Shown piece by piece: positions 5,200-8,038 of a stretch of 8,038 nt of DNA (positions are counted from its first letter, which is position 1; every line of letters begins with the position of its first letter). The notes beneath the pieces are model-generated. The model searched no databases. It was given only the letters and a program-made list of their open reading frames with translations, and was not told the origin of the DNA. Origin of the DNA: Bacillota bacterium (GTDB lineage Bacteria; Bacillota; Negativicutes; Sporomusales; UBA7701); assembly GCA_023415075.1 (NCBI GenBank), contig JAEZLU010000192.1:1-8038 (forward strand). Direction: 5' to 3'. The translations under genes and the position numbers were made by a program.

Positions 5200-6393
5200 A
5201 TGCGAACCCTCTATCTTGATTGTTTCGCCGGCATCAGCGGCAACATGTTTCTCGGCGCTCTCCTCGACCTCGGCCTGCCGGCCGAGGTGCTGAAAGCCGA
5301 ACTGGCCAAACTGCCGGTAAGCGGCTATGACATCAAAATCAAGCAGGTGGACAAGCAGGGCATCAGCGCCTATTACGTCGACGTCGAAACCGGCCATCAG
5401 CACCATCACCGCCACCTGCCGGATATCAACAAAATCATCGACGGCGCCAGCCTGGCCGACGAGGTCAAGGCGGCCAGCAAAAAAGTCTTCCTGCGACTGG
5501 CCGAAGCTGAAGCCAAAGTCCACGGCACCACCGTCGAGGCCATCCACTTCCATGAAGTAGGGGCGGTCGACGCCATCGTCGATATCGTCGGCGCCGTGTT
5601 CGGTCTCCGCTACCTCGGTATCGAACGCATCTACACCTCAAAGCTGCGGACCGGCAGCGGTTTCGTCAAATGCAGCCACGGGCGGATGCCCGTGCCGGCG
5701 CCGGCTACTGCCGAACTTCTCCACGGCATCGCCTACGAGGCCGGCGACATCGCCAAGGAACTGGTGACCCCCACCGGAGCGGCCCTTGTCGCCACCCTGG
5801 CCCAGGGCAGCGACGGCCCGCCCGAAGGCTTCAAAAGCGAAAAAATCGGTTACGGTGCCGGCAGCTGGGATCTCGACATCCCCAACGTGCTGCGGGCCGT
5901 CCTCGGCGAAACCAGCGGAGCGGTCGGACCGGCCGAACATCTCGTGGTCGAAGCCAACATTGACGACCTCAACCCCCAACTCTACCCGCATGTAATGGAA
6001 AAGCTTTTCGCCGTCGGCGCCCGTGACGTTTGGCTGACGCCGATAACCATGAAAAAGAGCCGGCCAGCGACTGAGTTGTCTGTATTGGCGGACAGCCACA
6101 CTTTCCCGGCGGTGGCCGCTACCCTGCTGGCCGAAACCACCACAATCGGCATGCGTTACTTCCCGGTTCACCGCCTGGAAGCCGAGCGTCGGCTGGTCGA
6201 AGTGGCCACCCCTTGGGGGCCGGTCAAGGTCAAGGTAAGCTCGCTACAAGGCCAGGTGGCCAATGTGGCTCCCGAATACGAAGACTGCCGCCGGCTGGCC
6301 CTCGAAAACGACGTGCCGCTCAAAGTAGTCTGGCAAAAAGCCGTAAGCCTTAGCTGGCACCTGTACGGCCGCAGCGGGGAGAACGGCCAATGA
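5200..6393 (+). CDS. larC: Nickel-inserting cyclometallase LarC, single-frame form
   Basis: A 397-residue LarC, which uses CTP and inserts Ni(II) into the dithiocarboxylated precursor to complete the nickel-pincer nucleotide. Landmarks are YLDCFAGISGNMFLGALLDL (5-24), a histidine cluster GHQHHHRH (65-72) typical of nickel handling, HFHEVGAVDAIVDIVG (116-131), ELVTPTGAAL (187-196), GYGAGSWDLDIPNVLR (217-232) and the C-terminal domain from about 246 (VVEANIDDLNPQLYPHVMEKL). In L. plantarum larC is split into larC1 and larC2 joined by programmed frameshifting; here both parts are one uninterrupted frame with no sign of a shift. The first motif reads GISGN where many homologues have GISGD. The gene starts 3 bases after the larB stop, with an SD (AGGTGA) made from the end of larB, and its stop overlaps the start of rnhC in ATGA. 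Confidence 0.94.
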   Translation: MRTLYLDCFAGISGNMFLGALLDLGLPAEVLKAELAKLPVSGYDIKIKQVDKQGISAYYVDVETGHQHHHRHLPDINKIIDGASLADEVKAASKKVFLRLAEAEAKVHGTTVEAIHFHEVGAVDAIVDIVGAVFGLRYLGIERIYTSKLRTGSGFVKCSHGRMPVPAPATAELLHGIAYEAGDIAKELVTPTGAALVATLAQGSDGPPEGFKSEKIGYGAGSWDLDIPNVLRAVLGETSGAVGPAEHLVVEANIDDLNPQLYPHVMEKLFAVGARDVWLTPITMKKSRPATELSVLADSHTFPAVAATLLAETTTIGMRYFPVHRLEAERRLVEVATPWGPVKVKVSSLQGQVANVAPEYEDCRRLALENDVPLKVVWQKAVSLSWHLYGRSGENGQ

Positions 6394-7346
6394 CCGCCCT
6401 GGCCGCAGCCCTGGCCGCGCTGGCCGCCAAATTGGCCGCAGCCGGCCTTACGATAACCGCCGACTCTGAAATAGCCTATGGCCGCCAGCTCACCGTGAGC
6501 GATGGCGGCTCCGCCGTGCCTGTAAACATCTACAGCGGTAAAAAAGGGATAAGCGTGGTTGTCGGCGGCTCGACGACCTCACCCCTGCGCGCCAGGATAC
6601 AGGCTATTGTGACCGGCAGCGAGCCGGAAGCCGCCAAGGCCGTGACCGCCGGCGTTCCCGAGACCGCCGCCGTTCCGCCGGGCTTCGAAGGCGTGGAGAA
6701 CTTCGATAACTGCTGGATCGGCAGCGACGAATCAGGTAAAGGCGACTTCTTCGGTCCACTGGTAGCGGCCGCCGTGCGGGTGGACAACGCCGCCGCCGCT
6801 CGCCTCACCGCCGCCGGTGTCCGCGACAGCAAAACCCTCACCGACGCCAAGGCCCGGGCCCTGGCGGGGCGCATCCGGGAAATCTGCGCCGGCGGCTTCG
6901 TCGAACTCGAAATCACGCCGACCCGTTACAACACCCTGTACGATCAATTCCGCAGTGAGGGCAAAACCCTCAACCATCTGCTGGCCTGGGCCCACGCCCG
7001 GGTATTAGAGGATCTCCTGGCCAAGACACCCTGCCGGTTTGCCATCGCCGACAAATTTGCCGACGAACGCTACATAATCAACCGACTTATGACCAAGGGT
7101 CGGCAGATTACCCTGGTTCAGACGCCAAAAGCCGAACGCAACATTGCCGTGGCCGCGGCCTCCGTGCTGGCCCGCGACCGCTTCCTGGGCCGGATGAACG
7201 ACCTGAGCTCCCGCTTCGGCATCACCCTGCCCAAAGGAGCCTCCGCCCTGGTAGTTGAAGCGGCCCGCCAACTGGTCGCCAAGCAAGGCCGGCCGGCACT
7301 GGCCGAAGTGGCCAAACTTCACTTTAAAACAAGTGAACAAATTTAA
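6390..7346 (+). CDS. rnhC: Ribonuclease HIII
   Basis: A 318-residue RNase HIII, which cuts the RNA strand of RNA-DNA hybrids in the cytoplasm. Residues 1-75 fit the family's TBP-like N-terminal substrate-binding domain (QLTVSDGG, VNIYSGKKGISVVVGG) after an Ala-Leu-rich first helix; an Ala/Pro-rich linker follows at about 76-103. The catalytic domain from about 105 has GSDESGKGDFFGPLV (111-125, catalytic D113 and E114), GVRDSKTLTD (143-152), FAIADKFAD (217-225, likely catalytic D221) and the type 2 signature AERNIAVAAASVLAR (248-262). GKGDFFGP and the N-terminal domain separate it from RNase HII. The ATG overlaps the larC stop by 4 bases, so it is coupled to the lar genes, which have no obvious functional link. 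Downstream is only a bulged hairpin (TTTCCGCC / GGCAGGAAA, about 7369-7392) with a poor T tract. Confidence 0.95.
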   Translation: MTALAAALAALAAKLAAAGLTITADSEIAYGRQLTVSDGGSAVPVNIYSGKKGISVVVGGSTTSPLRARIQAIVTGSEPEAAKAVTAGVPETAAVPPGFEGVENFDNCWIGSDESGKGDFFGPLVAAAVRVDNAAAARLTAAGVRDSKTLTDAKARALAGRIREICAGGFVELEITPTRYNTLYDQFRSEGKTLNHLLAWAHARVLEDLLAKTPCRFAIADKFADERYIINRLMTKGRQITLVQTPKAERNIAVAAASVLARDRFLGRMNDLSSRFGITLPKGASALVVEAARQLVAKQGRPALAEVAKLHFKTSEQI

Positions 7347-7380
7347 TTATTTAAAATACTTATGTCCATTTTCCGCCAAT

Positions 7381-7443
7381 TATGGCAGGAAATTTGCGAC
7401 TTATGTCTAATGAAGAGTAAAATGCGATTTTGCCATAGTCGCA
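7381..7443. repeat. Nested inverted repeats ahead of the glycosyltransferase gene
   Basis: TATGGCA (7381-7387) pairs perfectly with TGCCATA (7431-7437). TGCGACTTATG (7395-7405) pairs with CATAGTCGCA (7434-7443) apart from one bulged T. The right arms overlap, so the two structures exclude each other. ACTTATGTC is also directly repeated at 7358-7366 and 7399-7407. Confidence 0.5.
7385..7413 (+). promoter_or_regulatory. Second sigma-H-like promoter, ahead of the glycosyltransferase gene
   Basis: GCAGGAAAT (7385-7393) is identical to the -35-like element at 1633-1641. After the same 11-base spacer comes GTCTAATGA (7405-7413), close to RNNGAATWW. The start site would be near 7420, about 40 bases before the ATG at 7460. 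It overlaps the nested inverted repeats. Confidence 0.38.
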
Positions 7444-7459
7444 AGGCAGGCGAATCCTT

Positions 7460-8038
7460 ATGAGGATAACCATTCTTACCCCATATTTAGCCGGCCTGCG
7501 GGGCAACGCCATAACCGCCCGCCGCCTGGCCGACGGCCTCGCCGGACAGGGAATCCTAGCCGAGGCTTACGGTTTCTGCGAACAGCCGCCGCCCTCGGCC
7601 GCTTTTGCCGGCGACCTTGTCCACGGTTTCCACGCCTATCACTTCGGCAGCAGGCTTCTACAACGCCTGCCGGCAGGGACACCGCTGGTGCTCACCCTGA
7701 CCGGCACCGACTACAACATCGACCTTTACCGCCCTGACCGCCGGGATACCGTTGTAGCGGCCCTCGAACGGGCCGAACGGATTGCGCTGTTTCATCTTGA
7801 CGCCGCTCGCCAGGTTGCCGCCGCCGTCCCTGGCGTCGCCGCCAAAATCTCGGTAGTCGCCCCTGGTGTAATGCTGGCCGACTCGGGCCTGGTGGCCGCG
7901 CCACCCGGCATAGCGCCTGCCGACAAAGTCATACTTATCGTCGCCGGTCTCCGCCAGGTAAAGAACGTAACCGCCGCTATCCATGCGGTCGCCGCTCTGG
8001 CCCGCGACGACGTAAAGCTGATCCACGCCGGTCCGGTC
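7460..8038 (+). CDS. GT4-like glycosyltransferase, 3'-truncated by window edge
   Basis: An ATG-started frame stays open for 193 codons to the right edge. It begins MRITILTPYLAGLRGNAITARRLADGL, a first Rossmann strand, loop and helix typical of GT-B glycosyltransferases of family 4. Then come DLVHGFHAYHFG (about 52-63), PLVLTLTGTDYN (75-86) and DKVILIVAGLRQVKNVTAAIHAV (155-177), which is the usual start of the C-terminal nucleotide-sugar binding domain. The rest of that domain, with the E-x7-E type motif, lies outside. Acceptor and sugar cannot be read. The compact N-terminal domain, GNAITARR and LTGTDYN recall the glycosyltransferase family that includes the selenosugar synthase SenB, but that is a resemblance from memory only. 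The ribosome site is weak (GGCAGG, 7445-7450). A sigma-H-like element at 7385 may drive it separately from the lar-rnhC operon. Confidence 0.8.
   Translation, partial: MRITILTPYLAGLRGNAITARRLADGLAGQGILAEAYGFCEQPPPSAAFAGDLVHGFHAYHFGSRLLQRLPAGTPLVLTLTGTDYNIDLYRPDRRDTVVAALERAERIALFHLDAARQVAAAVPGVAAKISVVAPGVMLADSGLVAAPPGIAPADKVILIVAGLRQVKNVTAAIHAVAALARDDVKLIHAGPV

Noticed and set aside
4948..5553. 201-codon minus-strand ORF across larB and larC
   Set aside because: It is antisense to two certain genes. Long opposite-strand frames are expected in GC-rich coding sequence, and the Asp/Val/Gly-rich protein is a typical shadow.
5638..6171. 177-codon minus-strand ORF within larC
   Set aside because: Shadow of larC with no SD or recognisable motifs.
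6390..6450. Signal peptide or membrane helix at the RNase HIII N terminus
   Set aside because: The Ala/Leu-rich stretch is short, contains Lys and leads into the family's N-terminal domain; it reads as an amphipathic helix.

Overview
The window looks like a chromosomal segment of an anaerobic, probably spore-forming Firmicute with fairly GC-rich coding sequence. A Sporomusaceae-like member of the Negativicutes is my best guess, from gene content and style and not from any marker gene. The evidence is an RNase HIII gene, strong AGGAGG-type ribosome sites with frequent TTG/GTG starts, tetrapyrrole amidation, nickel-pincer cofactor synthesis, and two intergenic elements that resemble sigma-H promoters, one overlapping a perfect Spo0A-box core (TGTCGAA). 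I see no insertion sequence, CRISPR array, tRNA or rRNA.

Layout. (1) 1-1098, +: 3' part of a cobyrinate a,c-diamide synthase-type gene (cbiA/CobB family), cut by the left edge. (2) 1061-1342, -: a convergent gene for a small Cys-Cys protein that resembles the HesB-like CC/Se (seleno)protein family; its 3' end overlaps the cbiA stop. (3) 1343-1795: a 453-base, partly AT-rich, divergent regulatory region. It holds a GC palindrome, an orphan terminator-like hairpin, a sigma-H/Spo0A-like promoter, TGTAAAA/TTTTACA repeats and a hairpin that could mask the next ribosome site. (4) 1796-2860, +: an HD-GYP c-di-GMP phosphodiesterase with intact metal and signature residues. (5) 3009-3488, +: an unrecognised all-helical protein. 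(6) 3509-3626: a strong extended -10 promoter followed almost at once by a good intrinsic terminator and a competing hairpin, an attenuator-like leader. (7) 3627-7346, +: a tightly packed operon larE-larB-larC-rnhC. (8) 7347-7459: an intergenic region with nested inverted repeats and a second sigma-H-like element. (9) 7460-8038, +: 5' part of a GT4-like glycosyltransferase, cut by the right edge.

Functionally, LarB carboxylates and hydrolyses nicotinate adenine dinucleotide, LarE converts the carboxylates to thiocarboxylates using its own cysteine sulfur, and LarC inserts nickel. Together they make the nickel-pincer nucleotide cofactor of lactate racemase-type enzymes. No larA is in the window, so the client enzyme is elsewhere. 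RNase HIII is translationally coupled to larC but has no obvious role in the cofactor pathway. The most interesting material is regulatory: the leader of the lar operon, and the same bipartite promoter-like element placed ahead of both the HD-GYP gene and the glycosyltransferase gene.
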